Below, one piece after another: positions 19,256-28,462 of a stretch of DNA of 64,000 nt. The stretch spans positions 124,001 through 188,000 of the forward strand of contig NZ_AMXA01000002.1 in the NCBI RefSeq assembly GCF_000310145.2, written 5' to 3'. Positions within the stretch are counted from its first letter, which is position 1. Every line of letters begins with the position of its first letter. The position numbers and the translations under genes are program-made. The stretch comes from Thauera sp. 28 (GTDB lineage Bacteria > Pseudomonadota > Gammaproteobacteria > Burkholderiales > Rhodocyclaceae). The notes below the pieces were generated by a model. That model did not search any database, was not told the origin of the DNA, and saw nothing but the letters and a program-made list of their open reading frames with translations.

Positions 19256-20089
19256 ATGCGCACAATTCTACTTCATCTGCTTCCCGCCTCGCTTTATGCC
19301 GGCATCGGCGTCCTGTTCTGGCGCCAGTGCATGCTCGGCAAAGCCACCCCCGGCACCCGTCGCGAATGCATGAGCGGTCGAGAACGCGGCCTGCTGCTGC
19401 TCGCGCTGCTCGCACACGGCTTCGCCCTGCATGTGGGGATCTTCCCGGGCAACGAGATGCGTTTCGGTTTCGGTGTCGCACTATCGCTGATGGTGTGGCT
19501 GGCCGTCTGCTTCTACTGGGTCGAGACCTTGTACACGCGACTCGACGGGCTCCACGCCGTGGTCATGCCGGCGGGCGCGGTGGCCAGCCTGGTGCCGCTA
19601 GTCTTCCCCGGCGAGCACGTGCTCACCAACGCGGCATCCCCAGCATTCCGCGCACACTTCGTCGTCGCCATGCTGGCCTACAGCCTGTTTACGCTTGCAG
19701 CCTTGCACGCGATGCTGATGGCGGTCGCCGGCCGCCAGTTGCACAACGCACGCTTCAGCCGTCTGCTGTCGGGCTTGCCGCCGCTGCTCACGATGGAGGC
19801 CCTGCTGTTCAGGCTCATCAGCATCGCTTTCGTGCTGCTGACGCTGACGCTGGCGAGCGGCGTATTGTTCTCCGAGTCCCTGTTCGGCCAGGCCCTGCGC
19901 GTGGATCACAAGACCATCTTCGCGTTCATCTCCTGGCTGCTGTTCGGCAGCCTGCTGGTCGGCCGCCGGCTGTGGGGCTGGCGTGGCCGGATCGCGCTGC
20001 GGTGGACGCTCGCTGGCTTCGTGGCCCTCATGCTGGCCTACGTCGGCAGCCGCTTCGTGATCGAGGTCGTACTCAAGAGCCCGTACTGA
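19256..20089 (+). CDS. ypjD: YpjD/CcsA-family inner-membrane protein (cytochrome c assembly-like)
   Basis: A 277-residue polytopic membrane protein with about eight transmembrane segments and the cytochrome c assembly (CcsA/HemX) fold. The order ffh / ypjD / corB is the same as in E. coli, which supports the YpjD assignment; conserved His residues in ALLAHGFALHVGIF and RVDHKTIFAFISWLLFGSLL are compatible with haem contact, but direct haem handling is not proven. The long open frame upstream is the shadow of ffh; the first plausible ATG is 19256. Confidence 0.85.
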   Translation: MRTILLHLLPASLYAGIGVLFWRQCMLGKATPGTRRECMSGRERGLLLLALLAHGFALHVGIFPGNEMRFGFGVALSLMVWLAVCFYWVETLYTRLDGLHAVVMPAGAVASLVPLVFPGEHVLTNAASPAFRAHFVVAMLAYSLFTLAALHAMLMAVAGRQLHNARFSRLLSGLPPLLTMEALLFRLISIAFVLLTLTLASGVLFSESLFGQALRVDHKTIFAFISWLLFGSLLVGRRLWGWRGRIALRWTLAGFVALMLAYVGSRFVIEVVLKSPY

Positions 20090-20166
20090 GCATCAAGGTC
20101 GGCCCCAGGTTGACAGCGTCCTAGCCGGCACCAATACTCGGACGCTTTCCACTCCCTTACCGCTCC

Positions 20167-21459
20167 GTGTCGGATCTCACCCTGACGTTGCAGGCCGCAG
20201 CCCTGGTCGTGCTGCTCGTTCTCTCCGGCTGCTTCTCGATGTCCGAGACGGTCATGATGGCAGCCAACCGCTACCGGCTGCGCTCCCTGGCCAGCCAGGG
20301 CAACACCGGCGCCACACTGGCGCTTGACCTGCTGGCGAAAACGGACCGCCTGCTAGGCGTCATCCTGCTGTTCAACAACCTGGTGAACACCGCCGCCGCA
20401 ACACTGGTGAGCGTGATCACGCTCGAGTTGTTCGGCAACGAGCGCTGGGCGCTCGGCGTCGCCACCCTGCTCGTCACCTTCGCCATCCTCGTCTTCGCGG
20501 AGATCACGCCCAAGGTCATTGGTGCAACCTACGCCGATCGCCTCGCACCCATCGTGGCCTACCCGCTCGCCGGCCTGCTGCGCGCGTTCTATTTCGTGGT
20601 GTGGTTCGTCAACCTGTTCTCCCGCGGCCTGCTATGGACGATCCGCCTGCAGCCCAAGGAAGGCGACAACGGTGCGTTATCAATCGATGAACTGCGCGCC
20701 ATGGTCATCGACTCCGGCCAGTACATACCGCACAAGCACCGCAGCATGCTGGTTAACCTGTTCGACCTCGAGAACATCACGGTCGAGGACGTGATGACGC
20801 CGCGCGGCGCCATCGAGGCGATCGACCTCAGCGACCCGGAGGAACAGCTCCGCCGCCAGATTGCCACCAGCTTCCACACCCGCCTCGCGGTGTACGACGG
20901 TGACAGCGAGCATGTGATCGGCGTACTCCACCAGCGCCGGTTGCTCAGCGACACACTCCAGGACACCTTCTCGGTGGAGCGCATCCGCGAGTTGCTCACC
21001 CGCCCCTACTTCGTTCCCGCCGACACCCCACTCTATTCGCAGATCCAGTTCTTCCAGGAAAACCAGCAGCGCCTGGCCTTCGTTGTCGATGAGTATGGCG
21101 AGATCCTCGGCCTGATCACCCTGGAGGACATCATCGAGGAACTCATCGGCAAATTCACCACCAGCATCCCTGATGCCGGCAACCGCATGGCCTGGAGCGA
21201 GGAAGGCAACGTGCTGGTGGACGGCTCGGCGAACCTGCGCGAGCTCAACCGCCGCCTCGACCTGGCGCTGCCCACTGACGGTCCCAAGACACTCAACGGG
21301 CTGATCATCGAGTACCTTCAGGACATCCCGGAAGCCGGCGTATCGATGAAGATTGCCGACACGCCGATCGAGGTCGTGCAGACCCAGGACCGCATGATCC
21401 GCACGGCGCGACTGTTCCGCCCCCTCGCTCCGACACAGGCAGAAAGGAACGGACCATGA
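20167..21459 (+). CDS. corB: CorB/YfjD-type HlyC/CorC transporter protein (CNNM-CBS-CorC_HlyC)
   Basis: 430 residues in three parts: an N-terminal CNNM membrane domain with about four segments (MSDLTLTLQAAALVVLLVLSG and GVATLLVTFAILVFAEITPKVIG), a CBS pair (EDVMTPRGAIEAIDL to VDEYGEILGLITLEDIIEELIG), and a C-terminal CorC_HlyC domain. This family is linked to Mg2+/Co2+ efflux or resistance. The GTG at 20167 starts the first membrane helix. It follows ypjD by 77 bases, the same order as in E. coli. Confidence 0.88.
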   Translation: MSDLTLTLQAAALVVLLVLSGCFSMSETVMMAANRYRLRSLASQGNTGATLALDLLAKTDRLLGVILLFNNLVNTAAATLVSVITLELFGNERWALGVATLLVTFAILVFAEITPKVIGATYADRLAPIVAYPLAGLLRAFYFVVWFVNLFSRGLLWTIRLQPKEGDNGALSIDELRAMVIDSGQYIPHKHRSMLVNLFDLENITVEDVMTPRGAIEAIDLSDPEEQLRRQIATSFHTRLAVYDGDSEHVIGVLHQRRLLSDTLQDTFSVERIRELLTRPYFVPADTPLYSQIQFFQENQQRLAFVVDEYGEILGLITLEDIIEELIGKFTTSIPDAGNRMAWSEEGNVLVDGSANLRELNRRLDLALPTDGPKTLNGLIIEYLQDIPEAGVSMKIADTPIEVVQTQDRMIRTARLFRPLAPTQAERNGP

Positions 21460-21535
21460 CGCTCGACACCTCGCAAACCTTTACAAGGGCGGGTGCGCGG
21501 TGCAACATCCGCCGCACTCCGGACAAGAGCATGGC

Positions 21536-23254
21536 ATGGCGGCAGCGACAAAACCGACCCTGAGCGGGTTCGCCAGGGCACTGATACAGCACGGACATCT
21601 GCAGGAAGCAGATGCGCAGGCCTGTTCCTCCCATGCCAACGAGGGCAGCAACGCATTCATCCTCGAGGTCGCCAGCCGCGGCCTGATGAAGTGCGCCGAC
21701 ATGGCGCGTTTTGCGGCCGAGACCTTCGGTTACCCCCTGCTCGACATCGCAGCGGTCGACGCCTCCTCATACGCACGTGACGCAGTCGATCGCAAGCTGA
21801 TACAGAAGCACCAGATCGCACCTCTGGCCAAACGCCAGAATCGCCTCACGCTGGCTACCGCCGATCCGTCGAACATGCGGGCGCTTGACGAGATCCGCTT
21901 CCAGACCGGAATGCAGCTCGACCTCGTGATCGCCGAGGCCGACAAGCTCAAGCGCGTCATCGATGGGCTGGTCGAATCCGCGGCGGACACGCTGCGCGAC
22001 CTCACGGGTGAAGCCTTCGACATGGACCTGCTGCAGCAGGACACGCCTGCGCAGCAGCAGCGCGACGAGGACGAGGCCTCAGAGGTCGATGACGCCCCCG
22101 TCGTCAAGTTCATCCAGAAGGTCCTGATCGACGCAATCAACGAGGGGGCCTCCGACATCCACTTCGAGCCCTACGAGAAGTTCTATCGCATCCGCGTACG
22201 CACCGATGGCATCCTGCGCGACATCGCCCAGCCGCCGTTGGTACTCAAGGAGAAGATCGCTGCCCGCATCAAGGTGATCTCGCGCCTCGACATCTCCGAG
22301 CGACGCGTCCCCCAGGACGGCCGCATGAAGCTGGTTTTGTCAAAGAACAAGGCCATCGACTTTCGCGTATCGACCCTGCCGACACTGCATGGCGAGAAGA
22401 TCGTCATGCGCATCCTCGACCCGAGCTCGGCGATGCTCGGCATCGATGCGCTCGGCTACGAGCCCGACCAGCGCAAGGCGCTGCTCGCAGCGGTCGAGCG
22501 CCCCTACGGCATGATCCTCGTCACCGGCCCGACGGGCTCGGGCAAGACCGTGTCGCTCTACACCTGCCTCAACCTGCTCAACAAGCCGGGCGTGAATATC
22601 TCCACGGCAGAGGACCCGGCCGAAATCAACCTGCCCGGCATCAACCAGGTCAACGTCAACGAGAAGGCGGGGCTCACCTTCTCGGTCGCACTCAGGGCCT
22701 TCCTGCGCCAGGATCCCGATATCATCATGGTCGGTGAAATTCGCGACCTCGAGACCGCGGAGATCTCGATCAAGGCGGCGCAGACCGGCCACCTGGTGAT
22801 GTCGACCCTGCACACGAACGACGCCCCCACCACGCTCGAGCGACTCAAGAACATGGGCGTGGCGCCGTTCAACATTGCATCGTCGGTGATCCTCATCACG
22901 GCACAGCGCCTCGCGCGCCGGCTATGCTCGTGCAAGAAGGCCGCGGACATTCCCTTCGAGGCGCTCATCGAGGCGGGATTCAGCGCCGAGGAACTGGACG
23001 GCAGCTGGCAACCCATGGGGCCGGTCGGCTGCGACCGCTGCAAGGGCAGTGGCTACAAGGGGCGCCTGGGCATCTACCAGGTCATGCCGATCAGCGAGGA
23101 GATCGCCCACATCATCATGACCGGCGGCAACTCGATGGACATCGCGGCGCAGGCGGAACGCGAAGGCGTGCGCGACCTGCGCAAGTCCGGGCTTCTCAAG
23201 GTCAAGCAGGGTATAACCTCGCTCGAAGAAGTCCTGGCGACGACCAACGAATAG
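21536..23254 (+). CDS. pilB: Type IV pilus assembly ATPase PilB
   Basis: PilB powers extension of type IV pili from the cytoplasmic face of the machine. The 572-residue protein has the N-terminal MshEN (GspE N) domain (residues about 10-150), then the ATPase core. Walker A is LVTGPTGSGKTVSLY, followed by the Asp box STAEDPAEINLPGINQVNV, Walker B IIMVGEIRDLETAEI, and the His box VMSTLHTNDAPTTL. A zinc-binding tetracysteine (LCSCKK and CDRCKGSGYKGR) is present. ATG 21536 fits known PilB starts; a GTG at 21500 is an alternative. It begins 77 bases after corB. Confidence 0.97.
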   Translation: MAAATKPTLSGFARALIQHGHLQEADAQACSSHANEGSNAFILEVASRGLMKCADMARFAAETFGYPLLDIAAVDASSYARDAVDRKLIQKHQIAPLAKRQNRLTLATADPSNMRALDEIRFQTGMQLDLVIAEADKLKRVIDGLVESAADTLRDLTGEAFDMDLLQQDTPAQQQRDEDEASEVDDAPVVKFIQKVLIDAINEGASDIHFEPYEKFYRIRVRTDGILRDIAQPPLVLKEKIAARIKVISRLDISERRVPQDGRMKLVLSKNKAIDFRVSTLPTLHGEKIVMRILDPSSAMLGIDALGYEPDQRKALLAAVERPYGMILVTGPTGSGKTVSLYTCLNLLNKPGVNISTAEDPAEINLPGINQVNVNEKAGLTFSVALRAFLRQDPDIIMVGEIRDLETAEISIKAAQTGHLVMSTLHTNDAPTTLERLKNMGVAPFNIASSVILITAQRLARRLCSCKKAADIPFEALIEAGFSAEELDGSWQPMGPVGCDRCKGSGYKGRLGIYQVMPISEEIAHIIMTGGNSMDIAAQAEREGVRDLRKSGLLKVKQGITSLEEVLATTNE

Positions 23255-23273
23255 AACAAGGACATCCGATCTC

Positions 23274-24506
23274 ATGGCCACAGCAAGCCGGGCACCACGT
23301 GCCAAGGGTCCCAAGGAAGACCTATACACCTGGGAGGGCAAGGACAAGACTGGCAAGGTCGTTCGCGGCGAGATCCGTGCCAACGGCGACGCCATGGTCC
23401 AGGCGATGCTGCGCCGCCAGGGCATCCAGGTCAGCAAGGTCAAGAAGCAGAAGATGTCTCGTGGTGGCCGCATCAGCGACAAGGACATCGCGCTCTTCAC
23501 CCGCCAGCTCGCCACCATGATGAAGTCCGGCGTACCGCTGCTGCAGGCCTTCGATATCGGCATGAAGGGTTCGGCCAACCCGGCGCTTTCGCGCCTGCTC
23601 AACGATATCCGCAACGACGTCGAGACCGGCTCCAACCTGTCGCAGGCTTTTGCCAAGCACCCTCAGCATTTCGACAAGCTGTTCTGCAATCTCGTCGCCG
23701 CTGGCGAACAGGCGGGCATCCTCGACTCCCTGCTCGACCGCATCGCGACCTACAAGGAAAAGATTCTCGCCATCAAGAGCAAGATCAAGTCGGCGCTGTT
23801 CTACCCCGCTGCGGTGGTCGTGGTTGCCGGCCTGGTGATCTCGATCATGATGCTGTTCGTCATTCCCGAGTTCAAGAACGTGTTCGCCGGTTTCGGTGCG
23901 GACCTGCCGGCGCCAACGGAGATGGTGATCGCGATCTCGGATGCCTTCGTTGCCTACTGGTATCTCATCTTTGGCGGCCTGTTCGCAGCCATTGCGGCGA
24001 TCGCCTGGAGCTACAAGCGCTCGACGGCCATGCAGATCGCATTGGACAAGGCCATTTTGCGCTTCCCGGTGATCGGCCCCATCATCCGCAAGGCAACGGT
24101 CGCACGCTGGACGCGCACGCTGTCGACCATGTTCGCCGCGGGGGTGCCGCTTGTCGAGGCGCTCGATTCGGTAGGCGGCGCCTCGGGCAACCATGTGTAT
24201 CTGGTTGCGACGCGCGAGATCCAGTCCGAGGTCAGCAGCGGCACCAGCCTGACCATTGCCATGCAGAACGCCGAGGTCTTCCCAACGATGGTGGTCCAGA
24301 TGGTGTCGATCGGCGAAGAGTCAGGCCAGCTCGATTCGATGCTGAGCAAGGTCGCCGACTTTTTCGAACAGGAGGTGGACGACGCCGTCGCCGGCCTGTC
24401 GCAACTGCTCGAACCGTTGATCATGGTATTCCTGGGCACGGTGATCGGCGGCCTGGTGGTCGCGATGTACCTGCCCATCTTCAAGATCGGCGCGGTGGTC
24501 GGCTAG
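23274..24506 (+). CDS. pilC: Type IV pilus inner-membrane platform protein PilC
   Basis: PilC is the GspF-family platform that couples PilB and PilT motors to the pilin. The 410-residue product has two T2SSF repeats: FTRQLATMMKSGVPLLQAFDI in the first and WTRTLSTMFAAGVPLVEALDSV in the second, each followed by membrane helices, and the C-terminal LIMVFLGTVIGGLVVAMYLPIFKIG. It sits 19 bases after pilB; its stop is immediately followed by the pilD start. Confidence 0.97.
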   Translation: MATASRAPRAKGPKEDLYTWEGKDKTGKVVRGEIRANGDAMVQAMLRRQGIQVSKVKKQKMSRGGRISDKDIALFTRQLATMMKSGVPLLQAFDIGMKGSANPALSRLLNDIRNDVETGSNLSQAFAKHPQHFDKLFCNLVAAGEQAGILDSLLDRIATYKEKILAIKSKIKSALFYPAAVVVVAGLVISIMMLFVIPEFKNVFAGFGADLPAPTEMVIAISDAFVAYWYLIFGGLFAAIAAIAWSYKRSTAMQIALDKAILRFPVIGPIIRKATVARWTRTLSTMFAAGVPLVEALDSVGGASGNHVYLVATREIQSEVSSGTSLTIAMQNAEVFPTMVVQMVSIGEESGQLDSMLSKVADFFEQEVDDAVAGLSQLLEPLIMVFLGTVIGGLVVAMYLPIFKIGAVVG

Positions 24507-25358
24507 ATGGAGGCCCTGCTGCAAGACCCGCTCGTATTCGCAGGCCTCGCTGCACTGCTGGGCCTGTTCGTGGGCAGCTTCCTCAACGTCGTCATCCACC
24601 GCCTGCCAAAGATGATGGAGCGCGACTGGCATGCCCAGGCGGCGGAATTACGCGGGGAGGCGGCCACTGAAGGCGAGCGCTTCAACCTCGCGACGCCGCG
24701 CTCGCGCTGCCCTCATTGCGGCCACCAGATCAGCGCACTCGAGAACATCCCCGTGGTCAGCTACGTCCTGCTGCGTGGCCGCTGCCGACACTGCGGCGCC
24801 GGCATCAGCAAGCGCTACCCCATCGTGGAGGCCTGTACGGCGCTGCTGTCGGGCTATGCGGCATGGCACTTCGGATTCGGACTCGCCGCGCTGGGCGCCC
24901 TGCTCTTCGTCTGGGCAATGGTCGCGCTCACCTTCATCGACCTCGACACCCAGCTTCTTCCCGACGACATCACACTGCCCCTGCTCTGGCTCGGCCTGGC
25001 CTTCAACCTCGCCGGCACCTACACCGAGCTTGCCGATGCCGTGGTGGGCGCCATGGCGGGCTACCTGGTGCTGTGGTCGGTGTTCTGGCTGTTCAAGCTC
25101 GCCACGGGCAAGGAGGGCATGGGCTATGGCGACTTCAAGCTGCTCGGCGCGATCGGTGCCTGGCTCGGCTGGCAGGTACTGCCTCTGACCATCCTGCTCT
25201 CCTCCTTGGTCGGCGCGGCGGTAGGTATCGTGCTCATCCTGTTCGCCCGCCACGGCCGCAACGTCCCCATCCCTTTCGGCCCCTACCTGGCAGCCGCAGG
25301 GCTGATCGCCCTGTTCTGGGGCGAACGGCTCACCAGCCACTACCTGGCCCTGCTCTGA
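24507..25358 (+). CDS. pilD: Type 4 prepilin peptidase / N-methyltransferase PilD
   Basis: PilD cleaves prepilin leader peptides and methylates the new N-terminus. The 283-residue membrane protein has the GSFLNVVIHRLPKMMERDW start, the zinc-type tetracysteine CPHCGHQISALENIPVVSYV...CRHCG, and the two catalytic aspartates in FIDLDTQLLPDD and GMGYGDFKLLGAIGAWLG. The ATG follows the pilC stop without a gap. A terminator follows at 25407. Confidence 0.97.
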   Translation: MEALLQDPLVFAGLAALLGLFVGSFLNVVIHRLPKMMERDWHAQAAELRGEAATEGERFNLATPRSRCPHCGHQISALENIPVVSYVLLRGRCRHCGAGISKRYPIVEACTALLSGYAAWHFGFGLAALGALLFVWAMVALTFIDLDTQLLPDDITLPLLWLGLAFNLAGTYTELADAVVGAMAGYLVLWSVFWLFKLATGKEGMGYGDFKLLGAIGAWLGWQVLPLTILLSSLVGAAVGIVLILFARHGRNVPIPFGPYLAAAGLIALFWGERLTSHYLALL

Positions 25359-25406
25359 GGCGCCCGCGGCGCGCTTGAAAGACACTGCGGGCACCCCCAT
25401 ATCACC

Positions 25407-25438
25407 AGCGCGCTGCGGCTTACCCGGCGCGCTTTTTC
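25407..25438 (+). terminator. Rho-independent terminator after pilD
   Basis: AGCGCGC pairs with GCGCGCT (7 bp) and is followed by TTTTT. It lies about 50 bases after the pilD stop and ends the pilBCD transcript before the fmdB-like gene. Confidence 0.7.
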
Positions 25439-25487
25439 CTTATGCTGCATTGCGTTAGACTTGCGCACTTGTTTTCGGGAGCTCGTC

Positions 25488-25751
25488 ATGCCCATCTACG
25501 AATACCGTTGTCCGAGCTGTGGTTTCCAGAAGGAACACCTGCAGAAAATGAGCGATCAACCGCTGAGCACCTGCCCGTCCTGCGGCAGCCAGGGCTATGC
25601 CAAACTGCTCTCCGCAGCCGGCTTCCAGCTCAAGGGTTCGGGCTGGTACGCAACCGACTTCAAGGGCGGCAGCACCGCCCCGGCAGCGACATCCCCGACC
25701 GAAACCCCCACCGCACCGGCCTGTGCCGGCGGTGGCTGCGCCTGCCACTGA
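25488..25751 (+). CDS. FmdB-family zinc-ribbon protein
   Basis: An 87-residue putative regulatory protein with the FmdB zinc ribbon: MPIYEYRCPSCGFQ, then STCPSCGS, giving two CxxC pairs. FmdB was named from an amide-hydrolase operon, but the role of this small family is not established. A Cys-rich tail (CAGGGCACH) may add further metal ligands. It forms the conserved fmdB - DUF502 - aspS block with the next two genes. Confidence 0.88.
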   Translation: MPIYEYRCPSCGFQKEHLQKMSDQPLSTCPSCGSQGYAKLLSAAGFQLKGSGWYATDFKGGSTAPAATSPTETPTAPACAGGGCACH

Positions 25752-25791
25752 GCGCACGCGCACAAGACAGCGGGATCGATACGGTCACGAC

Positions 25792-26418
25792 GTGAAAAAA
25801 TACTTCATCACCGGGCTGCTGATCTGGATCCCGCTAGCAATCACCTTCATGGTGCTGGCCTGGATCGTCAGCACCCTCGACGCAATCCTGCTCTGGCTGC
25901 CCAACGGCTTCCAGCCGCGTGACTACATGGGCTTCGACGTCCCCGGCGTCGGCGTGGTCGCGAGCCTGCTGATCGTGTTCCTCACCGGACTGGTGGCTGC
26001 CAACGTGCTCGGCCAGAAGCTGGTCAAGCTGTGGGAGGCGCTGCTCGCCCGCATCCCGGTGGTGAAGTCGATCTACTACAGCGTCAAACAAGTCTCCGAT
26101 ACGCTGTTTTCCAGCAGCGGCCAGGCCTTCCGCAAGGCCTTGCTGGTGCAGTACCCGCGCCAGGGCGCATGGACGATCGCCTTCCTGACCGGCCAGCCCG
26201 GCGGCGATGCGGCCAGGCACCTGGTCGGAGACTACGTCAGCGTCTATGTTCCAACCACGCCCAACCCGACTTCGGGCTTCTTCCTGATGATGCCGCGCGC
26301 CGACGTCATCGAGCTCGACATGAGCGTGGATGAAGCGCTCAAGTACATCATCTCCATGGGGGTGGTCGCACCGCCGCCGCGCAGGCCGCAGGCGCGTGCC
26401 GCCCTGCTCAACGAATGA
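25792..26418 (+). CDS. DUF502 membrane protein
   Basis: A 208-residue protein of unknown function (DUF502). Two membrane segments are visible near the N-terminus (KKYFITGLLIWIPLAITFMVLAWIV and GVGVVASLLIVFLTGLVAANVLG). The cytoplasmic remainder includes YYSVKQVSDTLFSSSGQAFRKALLVQYPRQGAWTIAF and PTTPNPTSGFFLMMPRADV, the most conserved part of the family. Start is a GTG at 25792. It is consistently placed upstream of aspS in betaproteobacteria, which suggests but does not prove a shared transcript. Confidence 0.87.
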   Translation: MKKYFITGLLIWIPLAITFMVLAWIVSTLDAILLWLPNGFQPRDYMGFDVPGVGVVASLLIVFLTGLVAANVLGQKLVKLWEALLARIPVVKSIYYSVKQVSDTLFSSSGQAFRKALLVQYPRQGAWTIAFLTGQPGGDAARHLVGDYVSVYVPTTPNPTSGFFLMMPRADVIELDMSVDEALKYIISMGVVAPPPRRPQARAALLNE

Positions 26419-26512
26419 TGAGCGCGGGATAGGCCCGGAACCCCCCGAAGCGAACACAAGCCATTGAATCGAAGCGGCGCCCTGCGCCGCACAACCTGCC
26501 CGGAATCTTCAC

Positions 26513-28312
26513 ATGCGAACTCACTACTGCGGCAAAGTCACCGCTGCCGAACTCGACCAGATCGTCACCATCTGCGGTTGGGTGCATCGCCGCCGCGACC
26601 ACGGCGGCGTGATCTTCATCGACCTGCGCGACCGCGAGGGCCTGGTTCAGGTCGTGTGCGACCCCGACCGCGCCGACATGTTCAAGACTGCCGAATCGGT
26701 GCGCAGCGAGTTCGTCCTCAAGATGAGCGGCAAGGTACGTCGCCGCCCGGCCGGCACCGAGAACGCCAACCTCACTTCGGGCGAGATCGAGGTGCTGTGC
26801 CACGACATCGAGGTGCTCAACGCCGCGGCCACGCCGCCTTTCCAGGTCGATGACGACAACCTGTCCGAAACGGTGCGCCTGACCAACCGCGTCATCGACC
26901 TGCGCCGCCCGCAGATGCAGAAGAACCTGATGCTGCGCTACAAGACCACGATGGCCTTCCGCCGCTTCCTCGACGCAGCCGGCTTCATCGACGTCGAGAC
27001 GCCGATGCTCACCAAGAGCACGCCGGAAGGCGCACGCGACTACCTGGTACCGTCGCGGGTGCACCCGGGCCAGTTCTTCGCCCTGCCGCAGTCGCCGCAG
27101 CTCTTCAAGCAGTTGCTGATGGTGGCCGGTTACGACCGCTACTACCAGATCGTCAAGTGCTTCCGCGACGAGGACCTGCGCGCCGACCGCCAGCCCGAGT
27201 TCACCCAGGTCGACCTCGAGACGTCCTTCATGGACGAGCACGAGATCACCGCCCTGGTAGAAGAGATGATCCGCTTCGTGTTCAAGGAAGCGATGGCGGT
27301 CGAGCTGCCCGCGCCCTTCCCGCGCATGACCTATGCCGAGGCGATGCGCCGTTACGGCTCCGACAAGCCCGACCTGCGCGTGACGCTCGAGCTCACCGAC
27401 GTCACCGACGCGGTGCAGGACGTCGCCTTCAAGGTCTTCAGCGGCCCCGCCACCTCGGGCGGCCGCGTCGCGGCCATGCGTGTTCCCGGCGGTAACAGCC
27501 TCACCCGCGGCGAAATCGACGAGTACACCAAGTTCGTCGGCATCTACGGCGCCCGCGGCCTGGCCTACATCAAGGTCAACGACGTCACCCAGCCCAACGA
27601 GCAGGGCCTGCAGTCGCCGATCGTCAAGAACCTGCACGAGACCGCGCTGCGTACCATCCTCGAGCGCACCGGTGCGCAGTCGGGCGACCTCATCTTCTTT
27701 GGCGCCGACAAGACCAAGGTGGTCAACGACGCGATGGGTGCGCTGCGCATCAAGCTCGGCCACGAGAAGGCTTATGTGACGGGCGAAGCCTGGTGCCCGC
27801 TGTGGGTGGTCGACTTCCCGATGTTCGAGTACGACGAGGACGACAAGCGCTGGACCGCCTGCCACCACCCCTTCACCAGCCCGAAGGACGAGCACATCGA
27901 CCTGCTCGAGTCCAACCCTGGCGAGTGCCTGGCCAAGGCCTACGACCTCGCGTTGAACGGCTGGGAAATCGGCGGTGGCTCGGTGCGTATCCACCGCGCC
28001 GACGTGCAGGCGCGCGTGTTCGAGGCGCTCAACATCGGCGCCGAGGAGCAGCAGGCCAAATTCGGCTTCCTGCTCGACGCGCTCAAGTACGGCGCGCCCC
28101 CGCACGGCGGGCTGGCCTTCGGCCTCGACCGTATCGTCACCATGATGACCGGCGCCGAATCCATCCGTGACGTGATCGCCTTCCCCAAGACCCAGCGCGC
28201 CCAGTGCCTGCTCACCGACGCGCCGAGCAGCGTGGACGAGAAGCAGCTGCGCGAACTGCACATCCGCCTGCGCCAGAAGGTGCAGACCGATGTCGAGATC
28301 AGCCGCGACTGA
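26513..28312 (+). CDS. aspS: Aspartyl-tRNA synthetase
   Basis: AspRS charges tRNA-Asp (and possibly tRNA-Asn in a non-discriminating form). The 599-residue bacterial-type enzyme has an N-terminal OB anticodon domain ([28 protein letters not shown]), class II motif 1 ([17 protein letters not shown] region), motif 2 with [18 protein letters not shown], the GAD insertion domain in the middle, and motif 3 [30 protein letters not shown] 26513 is the family start. Confidence 0.97.
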   Translation: MRTHYCGKVTAAELDQIVTICGWVHRRRDHGGVIFIDLRDREGLVQVVCDPDRADMFKTAESVRSEFVLKMSGKVRRRPAGTENANLTSGEIEVLCHDIEVLNAAATPPFQVDDDNLSETVRLTNRVIDLRRPQMQKNLMLRYKTTMAFRRFLDAAGFIDVETPMLTKSTPEGARDYLVPSRVHPGQFFALPQSPQLFKQLLMVAGYDRYYQIVKCFRDEDLRADRQPEFTQVDLETSFMDEHEITALVEEMIRFVFKEAMAVELPAPFPRMTYAEAMRRYGSDKPDLRVTLELTDVTDAVQDVAFKVFSGPATSGGRVAAMRVPGGNSLTRGEIDEYTKFVGIYGARGLAYIKVNDVTQPNEQGLQSPIVKNLHETALRTILERTGAQSGDLIFFGADKTKVVNDAMGALRIKLGHEKAYVTGEAWCPLWVVDFPMFEYDEDDKRWTACHHPFTSPKDEHIDLLESNPGECLAKAYDLALNGWEIGGGSVRIHRADVQARVFEALNIGAEEQQAKFGFLLDALKYGAPPHGGLAFGLDRIVTMMTGAESIRDVIAFPKTQRAQCLLTDAPSSVDEKQLRELHIRLRQKVQTDVEISRD

Positions 28313-28339
28313 GACGACAGGCCGCAACAGCACCACCGC

Positions 28340-28385
28340 AAGCCCCTGCGGCGAGGAAGTCCCCCATTTCCTGCCGCAGGGGCTT
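28340..28385 (+). terminator. Long-stem hairpin after aspS, possible terminator
   Basis: A perfect 13-bp stem, AAGCCCCTGCGGC with GCCGCAGGGGCTT, encloses a 20-base loop directly after aspS. No T-run follows, so it may act as an mRNA-stabilising or Rho-linked element instead. It lies 78 bases before the next gene. Confidence 0.45.
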
Positions 28386-28462
28386 CAGCCTTTGCGTCGG
28401 CTGCCGTAATCTATGGTCATTGCACGCTCAATCGTGCCTTTGACCGCGAGACCGAGCACCCC

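Noticed and set aside
26408-28336. Long open frame of 642 codons on the minus strand opposite aspS
   Set aside because: It is an antisense shadow of aspS caused by high GC third positions. Its translation is rich in Val, Gly, His and Leu without domain motifs, and aspS is complete and canonical.
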